From: Heliocidaris tuberculata
Lineage: Eukaryota > Echinodermata > Echinoidea > Camarodonta > Echinometridae
Reading direction: 5' to 3'
DNA: 64,000 bases
NCBI GenBank assembly: GCA_025618425.1
Contig: CM046850.1
Span: 27,222,133 to 27,286,132 of the forward strand
Shown: positions 29,818 to 40,971 of the stretch, piece by piece
How the letters are laid out: the number at the start of each line of letters is the position of its first letter
Position numbering within the stretch: the first letter of the stretch is position 1
The notes under the pieces: model-generated
Seen by the model: only the letters and a program-made list of their open reading frames with translations
What the model was told of the DNA's origin: nothing
Database searches by the model: none
Position numbers and translations under genes: made by a program

Positions 29818-29930
29818 CTGGTGATGGGCTAGGTAGGATGCGCTGTATTTAAGTCTTTCTGGAGCAACAGATGTATCGTTCTCGTGGTGGACGTGAAGCA
29901 CGTGTCGGGTAAAGGTGAGAGAGCCACGTG
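29812..29930 (-). promoter_or_regulatory. Gene B core promoter with two CACGTG boxes
   Basis: CACGTG at 29899-29904 and 29925-29930 with the conserved spacer TCGGGTAAAGGTGAGAGAGC. On the minus strand a TATA-like CTTAAATAC (29845-29853) lies about 30 bp upstream of CATCACCAGATCTG. The order matches gene A, so the promoter was duplicated with the gene. Confidence 0.62.
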
Positions 29931-30018
29931 TCAAAAAAAAAAGAACACAAGCAAGATCTTTTTTTTTGTTTTGGTTTTGTTTGGTCTCTCTTATTACATT
30001 TAGCAGTTTAAAGATAAA

Positions 30019-30399
30019 GTTGAGTTCTGGTCATCAGGTCATGCGATTCCATTGTGAAAAACTGTTTAACAGCAAATGGGAAAGATGGATTACGATGTAG
30101 TACGTAAGGAGTGGTGTATACCGTGAGGTTTAGAAATTATCACTATGATAGGAAATTGACTCATTCTTGGTGAAAGTCACATGCACTGCACACAGAAATG
30201 TGTTTATGGGACTACACGCACATGTGGCATGAAAGTTTGGTCCAAACATTTCAGATATTTTTCGTCGTATTTTGAATATGAGAACATTTCAGTAGCAATC
30301 TTTTTCAGGGTACATTTCTTCTTTGATATTCTTCTAAAATGACATAAAATGAATAAGAAGGTTCATATATTATTTTTAACCTTTACCAGAACTCAACCT
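30019..30399. mobile_element. GTTGAGTTCTGGTAAAGG-terminus MITE, copy 4
   Basis: The left AGTTGAGTTCTGGTCA and right CTTTACCAGAACTCAACCT are inverse. It shares GTTTATGGGACTACACGCAC (complement of copies 1 and 2). Located just upstream of gene B. Confidence 0.72.
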
Positions 30400-30632
30400 G
30401 AAATATTGCATCCGGGCATTAGTAATTTTCATGAAAGAGAGAAGGGATGGGGTTAGTCAATGATAACGAGTATCTTTGTAAGGTTTGTGCAGAAGAAAAA
30501 GGGCTGTGAAAATTGTCCAAACCAACCCCGTGATTTCTGAGGACCTGAATGAGTATGCCCCTCATTAAAAGCATCCATGAATCATATTTTGAAAGCTTGC
30601 CAAAAGTCTAGACGCTGATTAAGCGGTTTATG

Positions 30633-31215
30633 CAGGGTGTCCAGTAAAATAGGAAACTTTAAGTTTTGGGGAAACCGACTCCACAAAATTTAGAATTATT
30701 TTTGTTAACTGGTTATGTACTCATCGATAAAAAGTTAATTTTCATTAAAAAATAAATCCTTATTCCACATCATTTCCTGTCTGTTCAAACTACAATCAAC
30801 AAAATATATCCAGTTATCCCCTTATTTCCAATAACTGAGCTTCTGATAGTATCACTTCTTTTGTAACAATTAGTCTGCAGACACAGACCCTTTTTCGAAA
30901 CTTCAACATAATTCCATGAAGCCGTGAGTAGAGCCTAACTTTGCCAGTCTCTGGATGTGTCATTAGTAGCTCTAGTATACAGGGTCTGTGGAATCTTACA
31001 GTTCAGAATCTTTTACATGTTCCGACTGACAAAGGTTTTATGTCTGCAAAGTATCAGTCATGCATAACTGATTGGTTATGTTTCGGTGTCGTATGGAAGG
31101 AAGATGAAACAAACTTTCAACCGATGTTTGTGTGTATGTGTGCGTGTATGTGTGTGTGTATCATCATTGAGCAGTTTAGTGATAAACTTGGGTTTTCTTT
31201 TTCTGGAACACCCTG
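30633..31215. mobile_element. Mariner-like TIR element remnant
   Basis: The left CAGGGTGTCCAGTAAAATAG and right TTTCTTTTTCTGGAACACCC-TG are imperfect inverse repeats. CAGGGTGT-type ends are common in mariner elements. A related right end stands near 16745-16775. No transposase frame. Confidence 0.5.
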
Positions 31216-31390
31216 TACAGAGTCTAGAAGAGCTGCAAGAATTAAGCATATAATTGTAATCGGAGCTGTATCTTCGTATATCACATATATTTCGATAATA
31301 ATTTTTTTATATTAAATATCATATCTGGACCATCATGAGAATTAACAGGTGTCATGGTTTGATGGTTAGGGTCAATGTATGAAGGTTAGT

Positions 31391-31620
31391 TATGGAAGCC
31401 CCTGATGGTTATTGCGATTGTACGACAAATACTCCGGCGACAATTGCTCCCTGTCAATGTCATACACGAACCTCACTGTAAAACCTTAACCCTGGAATAA
31501 ACGCTATACCTAACCCTAACCCTAATCCTAAATCTAGCCTAAAAACAAGATGAACCGTAACCGTAACCAGAGCCGGGGCCATTGTCGTCGGAGCATTTGT
31601 CGGATCGAGCAACGGTTATT
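31391..31620. mobile_element. Foldback repeat with internal (CCCTAA)n
   Basis: GACAAATACTCCGGCGACAA near 31422 is inverse to TTGTCGTCGGAGCATTTGTC near 31582. Between them lies AACCCTAACCCTAATCC (31509-31530), a short telomere-like run. A small inverted-repeat element is the best reading. Confidence 0.55.
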
Positions 31621-32239
31621 GCACTTGGGATGTTCAAGTGAAATGCCAAAATATTGGCCACAGCTTAAAATACAAGTGTGCTCGTACTTCCTTAAAAACA
31701 AAGTTATTGTGATTGAATTGTGACAGAACCTGTCTAGAAGTTGTTGTGGAAAGGTATAGTGCCTTAATATAATTATTGTGTAGTGTGAGGCTTCAGAAAT
31801 CATCAAAATGGTAATAGATTGACTCAATCTTATTTTTAAAAAAATTAGAAACAGTGAAAAGCACTGCACACCCATGGGAATATGGAACGACACACATACG
31901 TCATGTATGTGACTTTTGAATATGCTGCCAAGTTTTAAACTATACCTCGTTATTTTTTAATATAAGGGCATTTTAAGAGCAATCATTTTCAAGTAATATT
32001 GCTACTTAAGCATTCTTTCACATGGGAAGAAAGGAAATGAAAAAGTTCACAAATCATTTTTTCACCATTATCACAGCTAAACCTGCTCTTTGAGCAAGCT
32101 TGAATTATAGTACGCATTTTGAGAATTTTAAGAGTAGAATATTCCCCTATTCTGAAATGGAGGCTACGTTGTAGAAGATGTACAACAAGTGTTAAAAATA
32201 TGTTGAGTTCCGTTCACTATCAATCTTTATTTGTATGTG

Positions 32240-33505
32240 CAGGTGCTCGGAAAGGAACCTCCCTTAAAACTTTGCAAGTCGAACTGGGAGAAATGGCTCT
32301 TGATTTACGGCGAGAAATGCTATCGATTAAATTCAGAAAACGAATCGAGAGCATGCGCAATCACCCAGTGAATGAAGATGTGAAAGACTGTTGGCAGTTC
32401 AAGATTTTGGAAGGCACTAATTCCAGATGAGCTTTAGGACGTAGAACCAAGGATTTGACACTGAAATTTAGTTACATACAAGAAGACCCATGATGTATTA
32501 TTCAAATACACCCTTTTGGCAAATGCCCTCTCCTTTAGTGTCACTTCAGGTAAAAGAGGTTATATCGAAAACCGTTTCGCACAAAAACAAGCAGCCCTAG
32601 AAGTGATAAATTTGAAATGGAATAATTATTTACACATATACACAGACGGATCAAGATTACCGGACAAAGACCATGCTGCCGCTGCTTTCTATGTACTGAC
32701 AAACTCCACATCTTCTTATAGAGCAGAGATGGCCGCAATATTATTGCACTTGCCCTAATATGGTTATTACAACTCCCTAGTCTTTATACCGCGGCAGTTA
32801 TCCTTTCCGACTCCTTGAGTTCACTCCAGGCCGTAAAATCTCGTAAAGATGAATCTTTCGTTCTTGAAATTCTAACCTTGTGCAGTCAGTTAAAACACAA
32901 AGGCACCCATGTTAATTTCGAATGGATTCCTAGTCACTGTGGCTTGCACCACAATGAGATAGCAGATAAGTATGCTAAAGCAGGACTAAATAAACACACG
33001 GAAATCAACAACGCACTTACTAGAGCAGAATCCAACTATGTTATAAAGAAATAATACAAAGAGAAATGGCAACAATGATGGGAAGATACGTCATCACCCC
33101 TATTAAAGGAAATACAACCCCAAGTATCACAAACATTTGTGTGCTACCTGAATAACAGAAATAATGAAACTATACTTCATCGCCTAAGAATGGTAGGGCT
33201 GAACGAAAATTTATTCAAGCTGAATCAACATGAGACTGGTCACTGCACTTTTTGTGTGCAGGAAAAAGAAACGGTAAATCATTACTTATGCAAGTGCCCC
33301 CTCTATCTTATAGAGAGAGCCATTACTGAAACTGGCATAGAAAATGAAAATGCAATCCCATCACTTCTGAAATCCTCATACCCTGTCAATCAGCAGGCTC
33401 TGGTTAACTTTGTACTTAGATCTAAAAGGGTATACCCCGACTAACCACTTTGCACTGCATTTAATAATTATTATTTGAGCCCAAGATGTTACGCTTATAA
33501 TTAAA
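32240..33505 (+). mobile_element. RNase H-bearing LINE fragment (I-group type), frameshifted
   Basis: Frames encode the post-RT region KGTSLKTLQVELGEMALDLR, then an RNase H domain: YTDGSR, RAEMAAI, after one frameshift near 32745 VILSDSLSSLQA, and IPSHCGLHHNEIADKYAKAG, supplying the D-E-D-D set. The C terminus carries a CX2CX8HX4C knuckle (CTFCVQEKETVNHYLCKC). RT itself is missing, so it is 5' truncated. Two in-frame stops near 33053 and 33076 confirm decay. RNase H after RT is typical of the I/Loa/Tad group of LINEs. Confidence 0.85.
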
Positions 33506-34020
33506 AGAAGAAGAGAGAAAAAAAAATAATGATAATAAGGAAAGTACTCAGGAAGAAAATAGAGAGAGAGAAAGGAAAAATAATCTTATATTTAGCTGGA
33601 AATTTTATTTTTTACTCGAATGGATTCTATATGACATGTTCCTTTTTTGGACTTTTTTGGACTTTCGGTCATTACATTGAAGAAATGCAGCGGAATTGAC
33701 ATGACCTAGTGGTGGACGTCGGGGGGCCTAGGCTAGTCTCTTTGACGAAGCTGAGAAGCCTATCACAATATACCGTGTCCGGGTTGGTCCTTGGACGCCC
33801 AACATAGCTGGTAGGCCAGTTGCTCGACAGCCGCTGACCTCTTCAACTTAAAACTCAAAGCTTAAAATTCAACATACCCAATTATTTATTCTCGAAAATA
33901 CAGTTTGTCAAAAAAAATAAAATAAATGAAAAAATAATAATAAATAAATATAGAAAAGGCGTAAATATTCACTCTTGAATGATAAGCGCCAATAAACCAA
34001 AAACAACAACAACAACAACA
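33506..34020. other. Intergenic A-rich DNA
   Basis: A-rich and (CAA)n tracts. GACCTAGTGGTGGACGTC near 33702 resembles a SINE A-box region but no B box follows clearly. Confidence 0.35.
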
Positions 34021-34029
34021 ACAAGAGAT

Positions 34030-34215
34030 GTGAGTTGGCCTAGCGGTAACGTCCGCGGTCAGCTCTCCGTCTTCGCCTACAAACTGACTCTGATCGGACC
34101 CAGGTTAGAAACTGAGTCATGTCTTTCGGATGATGACATTAAGGTCAGCCCCAAGACGTAAATAATCATATCTGATTGATATTTGTCTGTACAAAAACCA
34201 AATCACACACACACA
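34030..34215 (+). mobile_element. tRNA-derived SINE (family 1), copy 2
   Basis: Same family as 4417-4590: GAGTTGGCCTAGCGGTAACG (A-box-like), CTGACTCTGATCGGACCCAG, a degraded B box, GTCTTTCGGATGATGAC and AGACGTAAATAATCATAT in the same order. Confidence 0.65.
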
Positions 34216-34493
34216 AATGACCTGGGCCCCTTAACACACACACACACAAAAAAAACTAAGTTAGCAATTGATTGCTAATTTGCGATTGATCGCTATGTCA
34301 TTGTATATACAAATGATCGCTAGATATCAATCCTACGATTTCTTTCAGATATCGAAAAACCATATATTGTAATAGACAGATGATAAAAAAATTATTTGTT
34401 GTAAATGTTCCTTTTGACACAAGTGGAGCAATGGTTGTGAGACAGTATTCAGCAGGGTTTTATTCAAGTTTCCTTTTAATACTGAACTAAACT

Positions 34494-34790
34494 TTCAGAG
34501 ATGTGGTCTAGTGGATAATTCACCGGACAACAGTTCACCAGGTACGGGTTCGATTCCCTGCCAGGGCACTAACGTCCTTTGGCGAGACATTTATCTCCAT
34601 TTGCCACTCTTGACCCAGGTGTAGTAAGTGGGTGCCTGGTATGATTTTTTTCCCTTGAATGCAATGAGCGCTGCGTTTGCCGTGCTAAAGCCTGGGTAAT
34701 AGTATGATTAATAGGCCCTCAGGGAGAACAGTAATTACTACTTGTGATGTTATCTTGGGTAAACAAGACATATTATTATTTATATCCTAC
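34494..34790 (+). mobile_element. tRNA-derived SINE (family 2)
   Basis: GATGTGGTCTAGTGGATAA is A-box-like and ACGGGTTCGATTCCCTG is B-box-like, about 45 bp apart. The acceptor ends do not pair, so it is not a tRNA gene. The body includes CTGCGTTTGCCGTGCTAAAG and ends near an (ATT) stretch. Confidence 0.6.
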
Positions 34791-34923
34791 ATCATAAAGT
34801 TCTCATGCAAGGATTGGCCAGGAATGTCTCACGTGACATAAAATACTTTCACCATGAAGAAAAAATGGATATCGCGTGACATCAGACCTCCGTATATTTT
34901 TTCGATATAAAAATATTATGACG

Positions 34924-34925
34924 TC

Positions 34926-34959
<34 letters not shown>
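34924..34959. repeat. Poly-T tract
   Basis: More than 30 T in a row; no attached retroposon body recognised. Confidence 0.85.
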
Positions 34960-34965
<6 letters not shown>

Positions 34966-35044
34966 ACACATGCACGCGCTGATATCAATATGCCTATAGC
35001 ACTTCATTTATTTGATGTGCTATAAAAGAGCAATGTAGATAAAA

Positions 35045-35130
35045 TGCATTGCTCAAGGGCCGGGGATCGAACGCCCGATCCTCGCATCTCCAGTCAAGCG
35101 CCTTAAATCACTGGACCACGGCACCTCCAC
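35045..35130 (-). mobile_element. tRNA-like SINE head (family 3)
   Basis: On the minus strand GAGGTGCCGTGGTCCAGTGA (A box) and GGGCGTTCGATCCCCGG (B box) lie about 45 bp apart, followed by an A/T-rich tail. No complementary acceptor stem, so a retroposed head is favoured over a functional tRNA. Confidence 0.6.
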
Positions 35131-35284
35131 GTTTTTCTGGATATTTCGAAGCTATCGATATCTTGACAGTGTATCGCGATAATGTTTGTGCGTGACGAAC
35201 CTCTCAGTGTACGTGTATGTAGGTCTACTCTGATTCTACATTTAGTTTTAATTTGTTTTAATCCATCTAGGCTTACTCTTCTAG

Positions 35285-35440
35285 GATATAAATCAAATAT
35301 ACCATGCACTCTTTTTGAGGCACCAATTAAAATTATGGATTCTTCGGTGACTGGAATAGTTACCATAGTGGTATCCCAGTCACCTCAGAGAATCCATAAT
35401 TTCAACTGGAGCCTCTCAGTGCAAGGCATATTTGATTAAT
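35285..35440. mobile_element. Small foldback element
   Basis: AATCAAATATACCATGCACT near 35290 and AATTATGGATTC near 35332 are matched inversely by GAATCCATAATTTC near 35390 and GTGCAAGGCATATTTGATTA near 35420. The centre is GGAATAGTTACCATAGTGGT. No coding capacity. Confidence 0.65.
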
Positions 35441-35872
35441 ATTTTTATTAAGCTCTTAGATATACACATTTTGAAATATAGAAAGTGAGATGGTGAGAGG
35501 GGAGGAAAATGTTCAAACTATATTTTATGTCAAAAGCTATAAAAACCGATTTCTCCCACTCTTCACTGACGCTTAAGAAAACTCAGTTACTGTTTGTTTT
35601 AAAATGCATTGTATACTTTAACGAGTTAATTCATTCACTTATTTTTTCTAGAATTTGTTACATAAAATATTCTCTTTTGGAAAATCTCCCCGCATTTTTC
35701 TCCTGTCCTTTTCATTTTCCCTCACTCCTTCTCACCCTCTCTCTCTCTCTCTCTCTCCCTCGTTCTTTCTCTCTCACCTTCCCACATTATTGTACAACTA
35801 TATATTATTTTAGCGTTTTTTATCTTATGCATTCCTTGTAATTTAGCCCTCGGGCTGCCATGTGGATTTTAA

Positions 35873-36245
35873 CCCTTTCGAGACAAATGACCACATTTTG
35901 TGGTTTGGCTCAATAACTTTTGATTCAGAGCTCTAAAAAATATACCAGATGCATGAGTAGAAAGAGCAAAAATTTCTACACACATTGTTTCCATTTTTGT
36001 TGCATGACCATATTGCGTTTGATGCCAGGAATTTTAAAAAGGAGAATAAGCTTCAAAATCACTGTTTTTTAACAAAATTGGCAATTTTTTCAACTTTCGA
36101 CTAAATTTCTAATGATGTATATTGTTTTCAAAGACATTACATGTTGTTAGAACCATGTAGCACTAAAAGAAAAATATTATTGTTGCCAATTTGAAGAACA
36201 AAATGTGATCAATTTAGCCTTTAAATAATTCCTGTCATGAAAGGG
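35873..36245. mobile_element. TTAA-flanked MITE, CCCTTTC ends (piggyBac-like)
   Basis: CCCTTTC at the left and GAAAGGG at the right are each flanked by TTAA (35869-35872 and 36246-36249). A TTAA duplication with CCC-initial ends is typical of piggyBac. The inverted repeat is short, so family assignment is tentative. Non-coding. Confidence 0.55.
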
Positions 36246-36629
36246 TTAATAAACACCATTTCAATACCATTTCAATAACAATAACAGTTGAATAATTACA
36301 CAAACAATGTATTTACCGGCAGATTGTTTGAATGAGATGAACATGAAGGATTAACACTGCTTCCATAGGCGAAGCCAGGGGGCACAAGGTGGCCATGGCC
36401 AACTCACTTGTCCCCGGCAAAACTTAAATAGAAAAGAAGAACGTGTCCCCTATTATTGTGCCCCCCCTACCAATTTTAGCCCCCAGAGTCACCTGAAAAT
36501 GTGATTACCCTCTTTTCATGATGTGTTATTATTGTTATCATTATCATTGTAATTGACCTTATCAAGGTACAATTTCTACTAGATAAGGAGACATCTTTCG
36601 AAGATTTAATTTAGACACATACTCTCTCT

Positions 36630-36800
36630 TTTTAAAAAAAAGAAGTGAATTTTAACTCTGTTTTCACTTCCACGGGAGTCACGTCAGTGATCACTTTTAG
36701 GAGTGAATATTAAGTGGTCTCTCAAAAAAGAACAGAATGAATTTCGACTCTCTTTTTACTGTATTTTCACTCCGCTGGGGAGTGACGCCAGTGATCACTC
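36630..36800. repeat. Tandem duplication with GTCAGTGATCACT motif
   Basis: GAGTCACGTCAGTGATCACT near 36676 recurs as GAGTGACGCCAGTGATCACT near 36780, each preceded by a GTGAATTTTAACTC/ATGAATTTCGACTC segment. The copies are about 105 bp apart, roughly 450-600 bp upstream of the receptor start codon. Confidence 0.55.
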
Positions 36801-37076
36801 GATTTTTTTTAATTTTTTCTTTTTTGAGAGAGAGAGAGAGAGAGATTAAGCGCGCGATAAGTTTTCACGACTTCGACGGACAGGCGCGCGAAAAAAAATG
36901 TATGCCACCTCGATCACACGTCCAACTGTCGTCTGCGGGCTTGAGCGATGTAGCCGAGAATGACAACTCTTTATGAGATCCTAGCTACATTTCTTCATTC
37001 ATCTCGCCGGAGGTTATGGGTACTCCTGAGCGCAGATATACGGGGAAATGTTTGATTAGGTATGACTCTCTATAGA

Positions 37077-37214
37077 AGACTACCATTTCATCATCGAAGA
37101 GTTGAATAAGTCAATCATCGCGAGAAAGGAAGATGGTATGAATATTTGTAGGTGACTACCATTTCATCATCAAAGAGTTCTATACTAGTCACTCATCACG
37201 CGAAAAGAAGATGG
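37077..37214 (+). repeat. 75-bp tandem duplication in the receptor 5' leader
   Basis: GACTACCATTTCATCATCGA at 37079 recurs as GACTACCATTTCATCATCAA at 37154, and the following TCAATCATCGCGAG..GAAGATGG recurs as TCACTCATCACGCG..GAAGATGG. The second copy contains the probable start codon. Confidence 0.75.
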
Positions 37215-37295
37215 GAGAGAGTATCATGGTTTCTAGATTACTCAACCTCATCTTTTTGACTTTGCCGATTTATGTTGTCTTTCTCACGGAAGAGG
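37211..37295 (+). CDS. Receptor exon 1: signal peptide
   Basis: Starts at the first in-frame ATG after an upstream stop (an alternative ATG lies at 37226). Encodes MVSRLLNLIFLTLPIYVVFL, a hydrophobic leader, then TEE and a split codon at GAGG-GTGAGT. The phase-1 end joins exon 2 in frame to give EEVGASPEQK. Distance from exon 2 makes this the least certain exon. Confidence 0.72.
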
Positions 37296-40200
37296 GTGAG
37301 TAAATTTCATTTCATATTATTTATTTCATTCCCATTTAATTTCCATTTCCAGGAACACAAAGAGCATAGCTATAACAACGAATGCAAGGATACAGGGTAC
37401 GATAAGAAGTGAAACCATCAGCTGATGCCTGGAGATCACCCTCCCAAAAAAAAAAAACAACAACAACAACAACAACAAACAAACAAACAAACAAACAAAC
37501 AAACAAACAAACAAACAAACAAACAAACAAAACAAAACAAAACAAAAACAAAACACAAAAACAAAACAAAAACAAAAAAAAAAAAAAAAAAACGAATTCC
37601 TGTGAAAAGCTCTGTACTCGTTAAGCTGATGGTAGAAATACATTATGTTAACCAATATTAATCAAAGAGACGAAAAAACCAAAGTAAATTATAAATATGA
37701 CAACGGGTATTATAGTAATTGCAGGTCGTATGAGAGTGAGTCATAGATAACAATAACAGTGTACCCTTTGACAACGAATTTATTAACTGTTTGGTACCAA
37801 AAAAAAAATCTTCATTAATTTTTTCAATGAGACAGTTCAGAAAATGGCGTGAAACGGCAGGTGAGTTAATGAGGGCGTAAGAAAGATATGGCAAACTGTT
37901 GAAGCTTCTTCAGTAATCATCTGTAATATTAGAGCGAGAATGATAAGAGAGAGAGAGAGAGAGTGTGTGTGTGTGTGTGTGTGTTTGAGAGAGAGAGAGA
38001 GAGAGAGAGAGAGCAAATAAAGAGATAATACAGAAGTTTATTGATATTTGAATTTTATGCCTACTTCTGGAAAGGTTACATGTCGTTTTTCCGAAGTTTC
38101 ATAATTCAGAAGGTTCGTTTTATATCATTTTTCGGAATTACGAACCTTCGGAATAATGAACTTTTTTTCATTTTCTGAAATACAAGCTCTATTTCCGTCC
38201 TACATGTATCTCCAGTCCATGAATTTTTGTAAATTATGCAATAGGCACCCCAAATCGAAGTTTAAGGTCATTGCTATCTGTACCGAAGCGCGACAGGCTT
38301 CGGTACAGTAAGAGTGTTAAGATCATTTGGATTCGGACCATTGTTTTGTAAATGGGTTAAGACTTTGTATGAAAAAGCTGAAAGTTGTGTTTTTAATGGT
38401 AATATTTCAACAGGATATTTTGATATTGAGAAAGGAGTAAGGCAAGGAGATCCTTTATCGCCTTATCTTTTTATTCTATGTATTGAAATATTAGCTAACA
38501 AAATTAGGCTTGATCCTGAAATTCATGGAATTAGGTTTGAAAATACAGAAGCTAAACAAGTATTATATGCAGATGATATGACGATTTTTGTACAAGATGT
38601 TGAATCGATTAGGAAGTTGGATAAGCTCTTTGAGATTTTTGCGGGAATATCAGGATTGAAAATGAATAAAGATAAAACTTTTATCATGTTATTGGGACCA
38701 CACAGAGAGAAGGATTTGGTATTACCTTTCGGTAAAATAGAACAGATGATTAAGATTTTGGGTATATATTTTTCATTAGATAGGGAAAGCCAGGAAAGAA
38801 TCAATTATAAAGAAATACTAAGTAGAATAAAGAAAATATTAACGTGGTGGAAACAGAGGGATTTGACTTTAATGGGGAAAATACAGCTAATTAAAACGTT
38901 TGTTTTATCTAAATTAACATACGTTTCCTCACTCACTTTTGTACCATTATGGGTAGTTGAGGAGATAAACACATTAATCTTTGATTTTTTATGGAGGGGT
39001 AAAGATAAAATTAAGAGGGATATTCTTTGTTTAGATTATAATAGTGGAGGTCTCAAAATGATAAATTTTCAATTATTCATTAAGGTACAAAGAATTATGT
39101 GGATTAAGAGACTTATATTGGGAGAACCAAATATGAGATGGAAACAATATTTCAGACATTTGACTCGGAAAGTAGGTGGATTGTTAATATTTTATAGTAA
39201 CATTACAATAAATTTAATGAACATTCCACTGCCAGATTTTTATATAGATATGATGGAGGTTTGGTTTAATAAAAAAAATTTCTTGCTTAAAGAAGAAAAA
39301 AGTAGAAGGAATGAGTTGATGTTTAATAATAGGTTTATCCGTTTGGATGGGAAAACACATTTTGATGAAAAATTGTTCCTTAAGAATGTTTATAAGCTCC
39401 ATCATATTGTAGACAGAGAAGGTAAATTGAAATCTTCTCAGAACCTTCAAAGAATGGGTTTAGATCGACTAGAAATGAATAAAGTAATACACATTTTTGA
39501 ATGTATTCCATACGATTGGCAAAACTCTCTGAAAAAAGGTGATATTGTGAATGAAGATAGCGAGTTGAATCTGGAATTTCAATTTAAAGGTAAAATTATT
39601 TCTTTGCAAGATATTACATCTAAAATAATATATGATATTCTATTAAACATGAGAACAGAAAAATCACCGGCTATACAAAAGCTAGAGCAAACGTATGATA
39701 TTTCAGAAAAAAATGCCACAATGTTATTTTTGAGACCAAGGAAGTCCACCTTAAATAGTAAGCTCAGAGAATTTCAATTCAAAATGCTTTATAATCTTAT
39801 TTACACAAACAAATATTTGTTTTTATTTAAAAATGTAGCAGATAATTTATGTTCTTTCTGTCATAAAGAGGAGGAAACCTATGAACATTTATTCTTTTCA
39901 TGTGAAAGGATAAAAATGTTATGGACTGATTGTGGTAATTTATTTCAGCTTCCTGATATTAGAAATATAAATTGGAAAGGGGTCCATGTTGGAGTAAAAG
40001 GGTCAAATGTAGGTGAGGAACAGTTATTAAATCATGTAATAATCTTGATAAAGTATATGATATTTATTAATAGTAGAACTAAAAGAAAACCTCCCACTCC
40101 TAATGAGATCAAGAAAAGAGTAGAAGAAGACAAACAAGAAGAAAGAAAATTAGCTGAACAGAGAGGAATATTAACAAGACATTTTAGAAAATGGGATAAG

Positions 40201-40827
40201 TTTATTTGCTTGGGATGCTGAGGCAGAAGCAAGTTTCATAAAGCGAGTCTGATACTCTTTTTTTGCTTTTGGTTTTGGTTTTTATTTGGAAATTGATCAG
40301 AGCTCAGTCTGCATACAGAGGAGCGGATGAAGGGAGATGGGGTGGGGGTGGGGAGAGAGGGCCTGCTTTTTTTTTTTGGGGGGGGGGGGGAGGGGGTCGG
40401 TCTAGGGGGGGGAGGTGGTAGGTTGTATGGATCCTTTTTATTTTCATTCGGTGAACATGTATACTGTTTCTAGCTTTAAATGGTTGTTTATATTACATAA
40501 TGGATATCAGGTGATAAAAAAAAAAAATTTAAAGTATGTTGTATACAATTATCGAATTGAGTTTATTTGAATGTATTGATATCAATTTGAGAATTTATGA
40601 TACTCTTTTTTTCTATGTTACATGTACTATACGCTCATTATTTGTTCATTGAATGAAAAATAAAATACTTCTTAAAACAAAAAAAAGATCTCAGTGATGT
40701 TCTTAGAAATATATGCACAAACGGCTGTCTGTTGTTTCAACACATGCCTTTGGTTGTTACGAAAGCCCATTGATGCCACATGAAAAAAAAAAAAATCTGT
40801 AAAAAAAAAAAAAAAAAAAAAAAATGG

Positions 40828-40874
<47 letters not shown>

Positions 40875-40922
40875 CTAAAAATAGTAACACACAAAAAAAA
40901 AAAAAAAAAAAAAAATTCGGGG

Positions 40923-40971
<49 letters not shown>

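Noticed and set aside
34494..34566. tRNA gene
   Set aside because: A and B boxes are present, but the acceptor stem does not pair and SINE body sequence follows. The heads at 35045-35130 and 34030 were rejected as tRNAs for the same reason.
37326..37661. Low-complexity frames on both strands (Phe/Leu/Val and Lys/Gln/Asn-rich)
   Set aside because: They are translations of the CAA/CAAA microsatellite.
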